A DNA stretch of 64,000 nucleotides, taken from positions 868,001 to 932,000 of the forward strand of contig JAKZHN010000015.1 in NCBI GenBank assembly GCA_037179335.1, read 5' to 3'. Within the stretch, counting starts at the first letter, position 1. Every line of letters begins with the position of its first letter. The notes under the pieces are model-generated. The model saw only the letters and a list, made by a program, of their open reading frames with translations, searched no databases and was not told the origin of the DNA. The stretch comes from Cyclaneusma minus (taxonomy: Eukaryota; Ascomycota; Leotiomycetes; Marthamycetales; Marthamycetaceae). A program made the translations under genes and the position numbers. Shown piece by piece: positions 25,341 through 39,039 of this stretch.

Positions 25341-26650
25341 TTATATTTATAATAGTACTTTTATTACTAGGCTTTAAAAAGTGCCCAAATTGCAATAAAT
25401 ATAATATTTAAAATTATAAAATTATCTTAATCAAGGTATTCCTGGATTTGATTACTAGGGATTAGAATAAATATTTTGGGTTGGTTATTGCCATTGTCTT
25501 TTTTTTTAATTTATTAAATTTAAAGGCCTTATTAATTATAATTCGCAGTTTTTTAATATAGTCCGTTTTTTAATACGGTTATTAATGCATTAAAAGGTCT
25601 TTATTTATTTAATATATTTATTATTTATAAGCGTTTTTTAAGGTATTTAATACGGCTAGCCAAAATATTAAAAACTTTGCTATACAATTTAATAACCTTT
25701 ATTTTATTAAAACAATTAGCCAGCTATGCTTTGGATTTAAACTCAGAATAAAATACAATAAAGCTCTAATTATTTTTTCTTTTTAGCTTTTTTAAAGCTT
25801 TCTTGGTTTTTTTATATTTGTTTAAAATAATATAGGTTTTTATTAAGGCATTATATAAAGCTTTTGCATTTTTTGAAGGCCATTTAAAAGGGTTTTTTAA
25901 AAATAAAATACTTTTTTTAAAGCTTATATAATATTGGTATATAGCCTTGCTTTTAATTATTTTGGCTAGAAACTAAATTTATTTATAATTGGTATTATAA
26001 ATTGCGTTATTAATTTATAAAATACAGTATAATTCCAATTTTTAAATTAAGATTTTTTTTAATACTTTAAAAGATTCTCATTTCTTTAATAAACTTTTTG
26101 GGATTTGTAATATAGCAATATAGGTATTCAAAACAAAATTTAAAATAAAAAATAATAGCTTTAATATTAATAAGCTGGTTTTAAAGCTTGATAGCTATAG
26201 CTATATTATTTAAAAATTGGCTAAATAAGTTATTTATAGCTTTATTAATATTATATATAAGGCTTTTTAAATAAATGAAATTTTTAATTATAATATTGGC
26301 GAGGATGTTTTTTAAAAAGGCTGTAATATTAAAATTAAGATTGTTTTATTTTTTATTGGCAAGATATTTAAAGGCGGCTTTAAGGTATAAAAGTCCTATA
26401 ATTTTAAATTGCTTAGCTATTATATTTATAATAATTGCGGCAATTGTGGTTATAATACAAGGTTTTTGGTTTAAAGGTTATAGGGTTTTTCAAATTATAA
26501 CACTTAAAATAAGGGTGTGCCAAATATATAAAATTTGGGACTGGGTTTAAAAACTATGCGATTTTAAATTGCCGTTTTTTTATAAATAAAAGGCTGTAAT
26601 TGTTTTAAGGGGATTTAAATTGAGTTAATTAATAAAAAGAACTTACAAAC

Positions 26651-26864
26651 TATTATGGCAGCTTAAAAACAAGATAAGGGTCAAGATAAAGCAACATTGT
26701 AAGCTACATAAGGAAGTCTGCAACTCTGCAGGACCTTAAGGGCCCTGCAGGCTAGCGCAGAGCGCTAAGGTCACGTGCCTGGCACGGGAGGGGGCTCGGG
26801 GCGCGTGGTGCGTGGCGCGTGCCCGGGGCACGTGCCTGAGGCACCTAAGGTCAGTACTGTGACA
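26651..26864 (-). repeat. Element D right (5') LTR
   Basis: 214 bp, partner of 20355-20568. The outer (right) end GGTCAGTACTGTGACA is unmutated; the left LTR has GATTAGTATTGTAATA there. Confidence 0.92.
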
Positions 26865-27379
26865 AAACCAATCCTTTATTTGCATTATTTATATACCAAT
26901 TAAACTATTTATTTAAGGCTTTAATTTCCTTTTTAATTGATTTTTAATATTAAACTGCAATAAATAAATTAAATATATTTTTAAACTGGACAGTTAAGCT
27001 TATAAATCCTGCCCTAGCCTTTTGTTAAATATTTTGGGCTTTTATATTAATGGCTTCAAAATTTATAGAATTAATTTTGAATTATTGGCCTTTTTAAATA
27101 ATAATAACCTTGTTTTTTTATTTAATAATAATATATTCGTTAAAAATAAAATAAAATAATTTAAATAGCTTGCTTTTAGGCTTGGTTTTAAACTTGGCTT
27201 TAAATATTTTTTTTCCTTTTTATTTAACCAAGCTTTATATACCAAAGCTAATATATTATTAATTTAAAAGCCTACCAAGGCAAATATTTTTAAATTTTAA
27301 TTATTTTTTAAATATAAAAAATTAAAAATTAAATTTAATTTTTTTAAACCCAGTTTCTTAATATAGTATTTTAAATAAA

Positions 27380-29187
27380 TAATATACCAATAAAAACCGG
27401 ATTTTGCAATGCTATAAAATGGTTTTAAAATAACCATAATAGTACGAAAAAGGTATTTATTTACTATTTTTTTTAAATAGCCAATAATCGATTTTTCTAA
27501 ATAGCTTATTTTTAATATATAAATAAATTTAAATAATATCCCGGAAAATCAAGTTTAAATTATTCTATAAAAGAAAAATTAAAGGTGCTAAAAGTAGAAT
27601 AATTTATTGGCTAATTCTTTAAATTATAGGTAATTGGATAAAGATATATTTTTTTTACCAATATTGCTATAGCTTTAAATTATTAATTTTAATTTCTTAT
27701 ATAGCATTAAAATACCCTTGCCTTTAGCTTTTTTTACTATTCTGCTATTAAATATTCTTTTTTAATAATATTTTTTATTTTAAATTTCAAATTTAGAAAC
27801 ATTTATTTTAAATATTTCTTTAATTTTAGCCTGATTTGCGGCTTTAAATAATTTACCTGAAATGGTAATTTTGCCTTTCTAACGTAGCTAAAAAGCTAAA
27901 AAAAAAAAATGTTTTTTTTTGGTAATAAGAAAATTATATAAATAAAAAAGCTATCCAATATATTGCAATAAAGGTAATATTGCAAATTCTTTTTAGAAAA
28001 TAGCATATTCGAAAAAGGGGTATAAATATAATAAAATTATTTAGCTCACAGTTTTTAAAAAAGCTTTTTAGCTGTTATTTTATCAGTATTATTTTAAATA
28101 AATCCTTATTTATCCAATTTCTTATTTAAAGGTTTGGGCTTTGGAGGGCGGCTTTTTTTTAAAAAAGAATTAATAAATTTAATAATAAATAAACTTTTAA
28201 ATATTTCTTTGGTCCCCGGCTAGTTTGGAATTATGGTTATAAATATTTTTTTAGAAATCGGCTTTAATATTTTTATTTGTATCGTTTTTAAAATTAGCTT
28301 TAATTTTGGCTTTAAATTCGATTTATTTTCCTTATTAAATAAAAAGTCAAAATTATATGTTTTTGGCTTGCCAAAATTAATTGGATATATTAGCTTCCAT
28401 TTTGAATTATTTTCCAGCCTAAAAAGGTATATAAAAAAGATTTTAAATTTAGCCGCTTTATATAATATATTTAAAATCACCGTTTTACCCTTAATATTAA
28501 TAATTTTATAAAAATCGTTCTATTTTTTTTAAAATCAGAATTTTAAAATTTGGTAATAGCTGCTTAATATCCAAAATGCTTAATTTATTACGTAATTTAA
28601 AAACATAAATAACAAATTTTTTAGCGTAAATCTTTTAATTTCCTTAATGGCTTTTTAAATTGCTTTAAATTTTTTTAATATTAATAGTAAAAAAGAAAAG
28701 ATTAATATAAGTTTCAAATATACGCTATATATAAAAAGGGTAGAAATTAAGCTATTAAAGCCAGCTATATTATTTATAGCTTTTACAGCTATTTAAAAAG
28801 TTACTTTTTTAAAAGTTTTTAAAAGGCTAGATTTTATAATATTAAAGGCATATTAAATAATTGTATAATAGCGCTTATATTTGCCGATATTATAATATAT
28901 TTTTATTAAAATAAATCTAATTTAAATTTTTAAAAACTTTAATTATTGTTTAAATTTATTAAGGAATTCTATACCGGCATTATAGATTATTCGATTAAAT
29001 GGTTTTAAATAAATATTAATTTATATTATTTTTATAATTTTTTATGTATATTGGGCTATTTTTTTAAATAGAAATTTAGCAGCTTGGTATTTAATAGCTA
29101 CATTTATTATATATATTATTAAGCGGTTGTTTAAAACAAATAAATTAATTAATATTTTAGCATTAAATTTCTTTTTAAATTGATTTT
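27380..29187 (-). pseudogene. Element C pol relic (Ty1/copia integrase and RT)
   Basis: The minus strand around 28640-29187 reads YNAGIEFLNKFKQ, YYNIGKYKRYY and IAVKAINNIAGFNSLISTL, matching the fungal copia integrase pattern with AVKAxNDTAGPxGLVPTLL. Downstream at 27400-27880 it reads GKITISGKLFKAANQAKIK and KRIFNSRIVKKAKGKG, the copia RT N-terminal pattern (IFNSRxVxExK). Integrase before RT is the Ty1/copia order. Assignment is from remembered family patterns; every frame is broken by RIP-type stops. Confidence 0.72.
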
Positions 29188-29192
29188 AAAAC

Positions 29193-29418
29193 TGTTATAC
29201 GGGGCCGAGGAGGGCGCCCTGCGGGTATCCTACGAGGCACGTGCGCTAGAGATGCGTGAAAGGTAAATAAAGTTTATTAAAAAGATTAAGCAAGGTTTTT
29301 AGCGTATAATATTTAAGCGCTGCTATTTTTGTTTAAAAAAGGCAGCAATTATTTTTTACAGCTAAAACATATATATAATGCATTTTTATTTGCTAATTTA
29401 TTTTTAATTATTATAATA
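29193..29418 (+). repeat. Element E left (5') LTR
   Basis: 226 bp. The outer 70 nt (29193-29262) stay GC-rich (GGGGCCGAGGAGGGCGCCC), whereas the matching right-LTR stretch is reduced to A/T. Confidence 0.9.
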
Positions 29419-31939
29419 AAATAGCTGCTCTTATTTTAAAAACTAGAATTTTTGCAAATAAAATCATTATTAAATTCGCAATTGGCAAATTAAATAATTA
29501 CTATTTTGCTAAATTATTATTTTTTAAAATAAAAGCGGCTATTTTATTATAATAATTAAAAATATATTAGCAAATATTTAATTTGCCAATTGCGAATTTA
29601 ATAATGATCTTATTTGCAAAACTTCTATTGGAAATTTTAAAAGTTAATTTTATTTAATTTTAAAAAGAATTAATATTAGCAATAATGCCAGCGGAATTTA
29701 TATACCAAATTAAAAACTTGCATTTGATAAAGGCAATAATATATTTATTAATAATGCTAATAAAGACGCTGCTAGTATTAATAATTGGAAATAATTTAAA
29801 AGCTTTTTTGCTTTAAATTAAAAATTATTTAATGGTTTTTTTAAACCAAATAGCCAATTTATCAATGCAAATTAATTTAAGCAAATTTAAAATTGAAGCG
29901 CTTTAATTGGAAATATGGATATATTGCGCGAAAGCAAAATTAATTCAACTCTTGCTTTTGCTTTTATTTTAAATTTAATTTAAAATTAAGACAATTTAAA
30001 TTTAAATAGTTTTGCAGCTATTTAATACATTATTTAAAAATTAAAAATTAAAAAACTGATTGCGGAATTATAAATTAAAGTTGCGATTTTTATTTGCAAA
30101 TATAATTTATTTGATTAAATTTTAATAATAAATAATTAATTGCTAATCTTTTTATATATTTAAAGATTGTTATATGCTAAATATTAAATTAAATTATATA
30201 TATAATATATACAAATCTTATAAATAATTTAATTGCTTATAAAATTATTTTAATACGCAGTTTTAAATTTTCTTTTTAAAAAATAATATAATTTATATTT
30301 ATTATGCTTTAATTGCGTTTAAGAATTGTATATATATTATATAGCAATATTATTAAATAAATTATAAATTAGAAAAGAATTTAATATTAAATGGAATAAA
30401 TGCAAAATAGCAGTATATATTGCATATACTAAATTAATTTATTAAAAAGGCTTAAGAAAACGAATTTTTTTTTATTGCAAAATGGAAATTTTGCTTTTTT
30501 ATATAAAACATATGGTTTTTATATTTTTTAATAATTAATTTATTTTTAAATTTTATAATAATATTAAATTGGATTTTATTTTTGAATAAAGCAATTAATT
30601 ATAAATTAATATATAATATATATTTAATACAGCTGGAAATATTAAATTTTAAAATGAATTTAATGCAAATGGTTTAGAAAAGCATTATAATAATTATAAT
30701 AAATTATGAACTTTACATCATATTTTGAATAATAATTATAGTTTATTTAATTATATTTATAAAAAGAAAATATATTAAAATTGCTAAGGATTTAAATATA
30801 GAATTTATAAATGCAAATAATTTAGCAATAGAATATATATTTTAAATAGCAATAGTTTTAATAGCCGTAAAAGAAAGGCCAATTATATAGAAATAGCTTT
30901 AATTATAGCCAAAATTATAATGATTATAAATAAAATGAAGATAATTAAGGTTGTTTTGCAAAATCTGCGAATAAGATTTTTAATTTTATAAATTATAAAT
31001 ATAAATATAACAATTAAAAAGAATTACTAATAATTATTTAATTTAATAATCTTTTTATAAAGCAGAACTATATAATAATTAATTATTTGATTGCAATTCA
31101 TATTTGGAATATGGTTTTTATTTCTGCTTTTATTAATAATAAATTAAATAAAAAATTTATATTATTAATATTTGCAAAATAATAAAAATTAAATAGTATT
31201 AAAGAATTTTTATTAGAGTTTTTAATAGTAAAAATAATATAAAAAACTTAAAAATGAGAATATATAAAATATTTGTATATTTATACAATTTGCTTTTAAA
31301 TATATTTTGGCTTAAATAAATAGGTAATAATTATTATAATTAAATTAAAGCCAATTTTATTTATAAATACCAAATTAAATATAAAATTATTATTTAAAAT
31401 AAACTGGATAACTTAAAAAAGCTGAATGCAATATTTTATATTTTAAATATAATAAATAAAAAGTTATTATATATAGAATATTCTATATATAAAAACTGAA
31501 AATATAATATTAAATTGTGCAAAATAGTATTTAGCAAAATAAATAAAAAAATATTTTATTATATATATATTAAATTAAAGATTAAGATTTTAATAAAATA
31601 AAATTGAATTTTAATATGCTTTCAAAGCCATAAATTGCTAAACATTAAAAATATTTATAAAAAGTATACGGCAAAATTAAAGTTTAAATTAAAGCAAAAA
31701 ATTAAAATACAAAAAATTAAGAAAGCTAAGCTATTTTAATAATATCTTTAATGCAATAAAAACTAATATATTATTTATATATTTTAATTGGAATTATATT
31801 ATAAAAATTGAAATGAATTTATTTTATTAATTTGTTTATAAATTATTTAAAAAGCAATTAATTACGCTAAAATATTATTTTAATAATGCGCTAATAAAAA
31901 ATTGAATTTGCAAATTAAGAAATTTAATAGGAGTTTTTA

Positions 31940-32240
31940 TATTAGTTATATTAAAAAAAACGATAACTTGTATCTGTATATTAATTATAAAAACTTAAAT
32001 AATATTATTATTAAAAATTAGTGTTTATTTTTTTATATAATAGATTTTTAATTAAATTGAAAGAAATTAAAACTTTGATTAAATTGAATTTTAAAAATGT
32101 GTATTATAGGATTTATATAAAAAAAATGGAAAATAATATTTTATATAAAGTATCGCTATTTTAAATATTTAGTAATGCTATTTAAATTGGCAAATATACT
32201 AGCTATATTTTAAATTTATATAAATATAATATTTAAAAAG
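31940..32240 (+). pseudogene. Element E reverse transcriptase relic
   Basis: The plus strand reads YIKKNDNLYLYINYKNLNN and, after internal stops and a likely frame slip, YRYFKYLVMLFKLANILAIF. These correspond to the conserved gypsy RT blocks around the substrate-binding VxYRxLN and the FxYxVMPFGLxNAPxTF motif. G-to-A changes explain Gly/Asp to Asn/Lys and Pro to Leu replacements. Confidence 0.75.
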
Positions 32241-35200
32241 AATTAAATATTATTATAATAATTGATTTTAATAATATTTTAATTTATTCAAGGAATTTTA
32301 GCAAATATAATAAATATATAAAAATTATATTTAAAAATCTATAAAAAAAAATCTAAAAAAAAGCAAATGCGATTTTAAAATAAATAAGATTTTATTTTTA
32401 AATTTTATAATAGAAAATAATAGTGTATATATAAAGCCAAAAAAATATACGCTATTTAAAAATAATTTATATTAATTATATATATAAAATTGCAATGGTT
32501 TTTGAAATAAATTAATTTTTATAAGCGTTTTATTTTAAAATATAATAGAATTATATTATTTATAATTAATTTATTTATTAATAATATATATAAAAGAAAA
32601 GGCTTTTAAAAACGTAAAAGCTTTTTTAGCGTATTAAAAACAAATTTGCAAAAACAAAATTGCAATATTTTGACTTTATAAAATATTTGCAAATTGTATG
32701 TAATGTTTTTAAATTTACAATATTGGGAATTTTAAAATAATTTAAAAATTTAGATAATTTAATGTAATATTATTAATATTTAATAGTTTTTTGATTTTGC
32801 AAATTAATAAATATAAAATTAATATATTAAATATATAATATTAAAGTATTTGCAATTATGGATTTTTTTAATGCTAAAAGCAATATATTAAAAACGTATA
32901 TTGCAAAATTTAAATATTTTTAAATTATAATAAATTAAATTATTTTATAAATGCAAAAACATTTAATAAATATTAAGCAAAATAGACTATAAAATTGGAA
33001 TTTTATAATTTTAATATTAAATATATTATAAAAATTAAATTTTTTAAAAAAATTAAACTATAAATTAAATTACAAAAGATAGTAAAAACTATTTAAATAG
33101 AGATATTAAAAGGGGTTTTGCTAATACTATAATAGAAATTTTGCTATTTATTTAATTATATATTAAATATATAATTTCTAAAAAATATGGCTCTTTTTGT
33201 AAATATAGTAATTGTATTTTAATTAAAATTGTTAAATTGGGAAGTTAATATTATATATTTTATTTATATATTATAAGCGCGAATTTTTAAATAAAACATT
33301 GTATTTAATATAACTTATAAAACTTCAAAAGCCAAAATAATTAAAATAAAATTTATAATTATTTTTAAAATTTAAAAAAATAATAAATATATAATAAAAA
33401 TATAAAGGCAGTTTATATTGCGCAAAAATAAATAACAACAATTGAAAAACAATATATTATATATAAAAAGCAAATTGCATATTTTTGCAGCAAATATATT
33501 ATATAATAAACTTTTATATATTTATTATAATAATAAATTAGCAGGCTATTTTAAAATAGGTTAAACATTAACTTTACTTCATTGCAAATATTATTAATCA
33601 AACATAAAAATTGAATTATAAAGTTATATATGCAATTGCTATATTTGCTAGCAAAATAAAATTTATTAATATATATTTCATAATTAGCTATAATTTTCAT
33701 TTTTAATTAATAAATTATAAATATATTTATTATAGAATTTTATTATACATTTGCTAAAATTATAATATACAAATAAAATATATAATACTATTTTAATAAT
33801 TGTAAATTATTATACTAGAATTGCGTAATTTATATATATAATTAAAAATATTAATATGCAATTTTTAATAAAATTATTTTTTAATAAAATGTTTTATTTT
33901 ATATTTATTAATATATTATAGAGACAAATTTACTATAAATTTTATATAGTATATAAATATAATATTGTATTTTATTTTTAAATAAATAGGCAAATAAAGC
34001 AAATAAATCAAATTTTAAAATTTATATATAATGCTGCTATAATAATAAAAAACCGAATTAAATAATTTAATTAGCTAGAATAGAATTTATTTATAATAAT
34101 GCGAAATAAAAAATACATTTTTTTTATATAATATATAAATATTATTTGCAAATTAGCATTGATTCATTTATGCAATTTATAAAAATTAAAATATTTGATA
34201 TAAAAAAGAAAAAGAAAAATATAATACGGCAAATATACGCTATTGCAAAAATTGGAAAAGTGCTATTAATAAATATATAAAGCAATATGCGAAAAAATAT
34301 AAAATTATGGATTTTAATAAAACAAATTGGATTTTTTTATTTATTAAAAATATGCGTTTTAAAATTAAAAAGCTAATAAAAATATGTATATATATTTTTT
34401 CATTATTAAAAAAGTAAAAACAAGAATTTATTATTTAAAGCTTTTATTTGAATTTCAATTAAAAAAATTGCATAATATCTTTTGTATTAATTTTTTGAAA
34501 TTTATTAAAATATTTTAAAATAGGAAATTAAAAAAATATAATATATATTTTATATATATTAAAAAAACTGGAATTGAAATTGGAATTAAATATTAATTTA
34601 AAAGTCTTTTAAAAATGCTTTTATAATTTTAAGCAAATTTATTAAAAATTTATTAAAACTAAATTATAATAATAGCGGAAAAATTATTAAAAAAAGCAGA
34701 AATTTTAAAAAAAAACATTAAAAAATTTAATTTAATTTTATATTTAAATAGAAAACGTTTAATTATATGCAATAGCAAATAAAAGCAAAAATAAAAATAT
34801 TTGAATTATAAAAATATAAATTCAATTATTTCTCTATATTTAAATTAAATTAAATTAAATTATATTTTATAAAAAGTTAAATTGAAAAATTGAAAAATTA
34901 AATGAAAAAATTAATTTTTTTAAAAATTATAAAATATATAAATAGAAATTATAAACTTTATATATTAAATAATTTAATTAAAAACAAATATTATATAAAA
35001 CTAAATTTAATTAATAAAATTAAAATACTTGCAATATTTGTAAATAGAATTAGCTATTTATTTTAATTTGTATATATTAAATTTATAGTTTTTATATTTT
35101 ATATTATATTATTAGAAATTTGGGGTTTCTTTTTATATTAAATAATATATTATTAAAAAAATAATTGAAATTATAATTTATTTATATTTTGATTAAATAT

Positions 35201-36503
35201 ATATAAAAAAACCCAAAAAAGAATTACTAAATAATATTAGACAGTAATTGCTATATATATTAAAATATAAATTGCGAGAATCATTTTAATTAAAAATATT
35301 ATTGTATTTTTAACAGTTTTAAATATAGTGCGTATTTTATATTTTAAAAAAAATGTAAATTTTAAAGCGATTTTTTTTAAATAATTTTTATATTATTTTT
35401 TAATTAAATTAATTTATTATTATAATTAGCGCATTAATTTTCACAAAACAATTGGATTTTAATATAGCAATAGCGGTAAAATATAAAAGCATTATAAATT
35501 ATATTAAATAGGGAAATTTAAGCAATGGAAATTTGCAAAATAATAAAAAAATTAGCAAAAAAAATAAAAAAAGCAAAATATAAATTTATTATGCAATGAA
35601 GGGATTTGTAATTATTGCAATAATAATTGTATTTAAAATTATTTATAATTTAGCTATAAATATTAAAACTTTTGTAAAAGGGGTTTAAATAGAAATTTTA
35701 TATATAGCGAATACAAATGCAAATTTAAAATACAAATACGGATTTAATAAAAATGCAATTTAAATTCTGCGGCGGAATTGCAAATTTAATATTAATATTA
35801 TAATTATAAATAAAACTTTTGCTATATGGAATTTAAAATACATTATTTCTAAGGTTTTATATTTTGCAATTAAAAATATTAAAAATTATAATATCAAAAT
35901 TAAAAATAATAATAAATAAAACAAATTAAAAACAAATTAATTTTCTCTAAAAACGCATATTTTAAAAAGATTGTATAAAAGCAATAATAATAAAAAATTT
36001 AATAAAATTTAAAATAATTGCTATAAAAAAACATATTAAAAAAAGCATTCGCTAAAAAAGTTACAAAAAATTAAAAATTAAAAATGCAATTAAATATTAA
36101 TATGCTATTATTGCATTAAATGCATAATATATATAAGAAAAAAAGGGGCAAAAGATTAAAGAAATTTTAAAATGAATTATTTAAAATAAACCGCTGCTAT
36201 ATTAATTTTTCGGCATTTGCAAAAAAAGTATATGCAAAAGCTAATATAATATATATAAAGCCAATAAGAACAATAAAATTTTAATAAATTTTAATATAAA
36301 AAAATAAAGATTTGAAAAAATAAAAATTAGGCAAAAATAAATTTTAAAATAATCATTAATAATAGCAAATTAATAAAAATTTATAAATTTATATAATTAA
36401 AATACAAAGCCGAAATTAATAACCAAAATCTAAATATTGGATTATTAAGAAGCGAAAATTTGTATTTAAAAGCTTTGGGGCTTGGAACTATAAAAAAAAC
36501 AAT

Positions 36504-36729
36504 TATTATATAGAATTAAAAAGGGCATTTTGCGGGCATTTTATAAAATATATGCGCTAAAAATATATAGAAATAAATATAATTTATTAAAAAAATTAAG
36601 CAAGGCTTTTAATATATAATATTTAAACGCTGCTATTTTTATTTCAAAAGGGCAGCAGCTATTTTGTTTTAGCTAAAGAATATATATAACGCGTTTTTAT
36701 TTGCCAATTTATTTTTGATTATTATAATA
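36504..36729 (+). repeat. Element E right (3') LTR
   Basis: 226 bp, colinear with 29193-29418; strongly AT-shifted at its inner start. Confidence 0.9.
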
Positions 36730-36779
36730 GAAAAATAGAAAATAGAAATTTAGAAATTATTAAAGGAAATTGGAATTTA

Positions 36780-37970
36780 AATTAATTATAATAATTTAAA
36801 ATACTTTAGAATAATAAAGCAGCTAAATTAAAAATAAATTCACTGGTTTAATTTTTTTTTGGCTTTAATTTTAAAATTATTTATAAATTAGAATTTTAAG
36901 CAATTAAATTAGATATATTAAGCAGACTTTTAAAAAGTCAATTTCAATATATTGGAAATAAAAGATTATAATATTCATTAAACACACTATTATTAGAGTT
37001 GAAATTTTTATTAAAAGCCTTATATAATTTAATAAAAACAACAATTCACTTTGTTTTAATATTAATTTCAGATTTTAAAATAGATTTGGAAAAACCTATT
37101 AAAACATTTATTAAATAAATCTATAAAATATTAAATATTCCAATATTTGCATTAGCAGTTTTAAAAAACAAAATTTTTAGGGTTTGGCCAAAGAAATTGC
37201 GTTTAATTTTTAGAAAATAAATATTCGATTCTTTTATTTTAAAAAAACGAGTTATATTATAAAATTAAAAAAAAACCAAATATGGATATTTTTTAATGCA
37301 TCCAATTTAGTAATTTAAATTATTTATAAATATTATTTAATAGCTTAAATTAAATATTTAAAAAAAATCAAAATTTAAGCCAATATTAGCCAGTATTATT
37401 AATGGCCGAAAGTATTAAAGAATATAGTTAAATATATTAAAGAACATAAATTTTATAATAAAATTAAAGTATTTAAATTATTATTTTTAGAATATTTATA
37501 ATTTCCATTAATGCCTTTTAGGGCCTGATTAAATATATTTGTAAATTATATTATATTTTTATTTAAAAGCAAAAGGCATGGCCAAATATATTAATATAGA
37601 ATAATAGTGATTTGCAAATTAATTAAAATAAAATATTTTGTTGCTATAAAGGGCCTAAAAGCTAAAAAGCTTATAAAAGGTTTTTTTTTAAAGATTTATT
37701 ATGTTTATAAAGTTTTTCATAATATTATTTTAAATAAAAATATCCAATTTGTTTTTTAATTTTGAAAATATTTATTTAAATATTTTAAAATCGACTTAAA
37801 GCTATTATTATTTTTTCACTTTAAAATTAATAGCTAAATAAAAAAACTAAATGCTTATTTAAAATAGTATTTCCAAAGCTTTATAGTATTTGTATAAAAT
37901 AATTAAATAAACTGGTTATTTTTAATAAAATTTGCTTTAAATAATTAAAATTTTAAAATTTTAAAATTGT
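36780..37970 (+). pseudogene. Element F RNase H/integrase relic
   Basis: The plus strand around 37388-37500 reads YWPKVLKNIVKYIKEHKF, the integrase N-terminal zinc region. Around 37600-37970 it reads FVAIKGLKAKKLIKGFF, KYFKIDLKLLLFFH and KKLNAYLK.YFQSFIVFV, clearly the gypsy integrase core through the GTERxNxxLEQYLR and WxxxLxxxEFAxNN blocks. Closely similar wording appears in D, supporting a common family. Confidence 0.82.
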
Positions 37971-38849
37971 ATTATTTTTTGCAAATTATAAATATTATTT
38001 TTAAATGGAAATATGTTTTTTAGCTTTCTTTTCCAAATATATTAGCTATTCAAAAGAAACCTTTTTATAAAGCAAATATAATAGCAGATTATATAAAAAG
38101 AATTTATATTTAATTAAAGGCCCTGGCCTAGTAATTTATTAATAAATATAAGAAAAATGCAAATTAACATTATTTAAAAGCTTTAGCATTTCAAAAAAAA
38201 AAGATCGGGCTTTAGCTAATAAATAAAATCTACCAAAAGGCATATAGCCTAAAGCTTTTACAATTTTTTTTTTTCGATATTTTATATATTTTTCTTTTTT
38301 AAATAAAATTAATAAAATAAAAAGCAAAAATATTAAAAACCGGATATTGAAAAAAAATAATAATAATAAAGAAATGGAAATTTAATAGCATTTTGGACGT
38401 TTATAATTAGAATTTAAAATTAGATTGGAAATTTATATATTAAATTAAATAGAAAAATTATTGGCCAAATTGGCAGCCAAAAGCGAATTTATATAAATTT
38501 AAAAAGTATTTATAAAAATGGCATTAATAGCATTTAAACAAATATAATCTATTAAGCTTTTTAGTTAAATAAATTTTATAATATAATTATTTATAGCACA
38601 ATTATTTATAATATAATTAAATAGCATAATATAGCTAATTAATATAATATAGCCAGCTGCTATAATATAATTTATTATAATATAAATTTTTATAAAAAAA
38701 GGAAAATTATAAAAAAAAACCTTAGTATTTAAAATTATAATTTCTATAAATAAAAATACGGATATTTTATAATTAAATTATAAATATTTAAAAATAAAAA
38801 ACATTTTTTAGCGCTATTTAAAATAAATAGCGATTTAAACCGGGAATAT

Positions 38850-39039
38850 TATTACAATACTAATTTAGTTTTAATGCTTTAAATACACATATGCCCGGCA
38901 CATAACCCCCGGCACCCTTTAGCGCCGTAAACCTTTAAAAGGACCTTTATAATCCTACCCGGCTAAAAAGCTTTCCTCTCCAATTTATAACGTCAGTCTA
39001 CCAAAACCCCTGCCTCGACCCCTGCCCCGCGCCGTAATA
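38850..39039 (+). repeat. Element F 3' LTR
   Basis: 190 bp beginning TATTACAATACTAA and ending CGCGCCGTAATA, with an un-RIPed GC-rich core (CCCGGCAC, CCCCGGCACCC). Its ends resemble the reversed ends of the D LTR but the centre differs. Confidence 0.7.

Larger units (their letters stand above)
20355..26864 (-). mobile_element. Element D: Ty3/gypsy LTR retrotransposon nested in C
   Basis: 6510 bp with perfect target duplications AAACC (20350-20354 and 26865-26869) and 214-bp LTRs that begin TGTCACGG or TATTATGG and end TATTGTAATA or TACTGTGACA. RT, integrase and gag zinc-knuckle relics all read on the minus strand, so the right LTR is the 5' LTR. Internal sequence is RIP-saturated, but the LTRs keep strongly GC-rich cores. 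Confidence 0.93.
29193..36729 (+). mobile_element. Element E: Ty3/gypsy LTR retrotransposon, extremely AT-rich
   Basis: 226-bp LTRs (29193-29418 and 36504-36729) begin TGTTATACGG or TATTATATAG and end TTATAATA. An RT relic on the plus strand at about 31940-32240 sets the orientation. The flanks do not match (AAAAC on the left, GAAAA on the right). The left flank is element C and the right flank is element F, so one side was rearranged after insertion. The interior is the most AT-saturated DNA of the window. Confidence 0.85.
36730..39039 (+). mobile_element. Element F: 5'-truncated Ty3/gypsy element related to D
   Basis: Starting directly at the right end of E, the plus strand reads an RNase H block (INYNNLKYF, then FFGFNFKIIYK) and an integrase. 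The 3' LTR lies at 38850-39039. The sequence just inside that LTR (AAATCGCTATTTATTTTAAATAGCG, read on the minus strand) matches the same spot in D (20580-20610). No 5' LTR, gag or RT of F was found: its left half is missing at the E junction. Confidence 0.75.

Noticed and set aside
26275..26550. 91-aa plus-strand open frame in element D
   Set aside because: Lies antisense to the D coding strand; AT-driven chance frame.
28220..28511. Overlapping 86/92-aa frames on both strands
   Set aside because: Inside the copia relic between integrase and RT; the minus frame is part of the decayed pol and the plus frame is its shadow.
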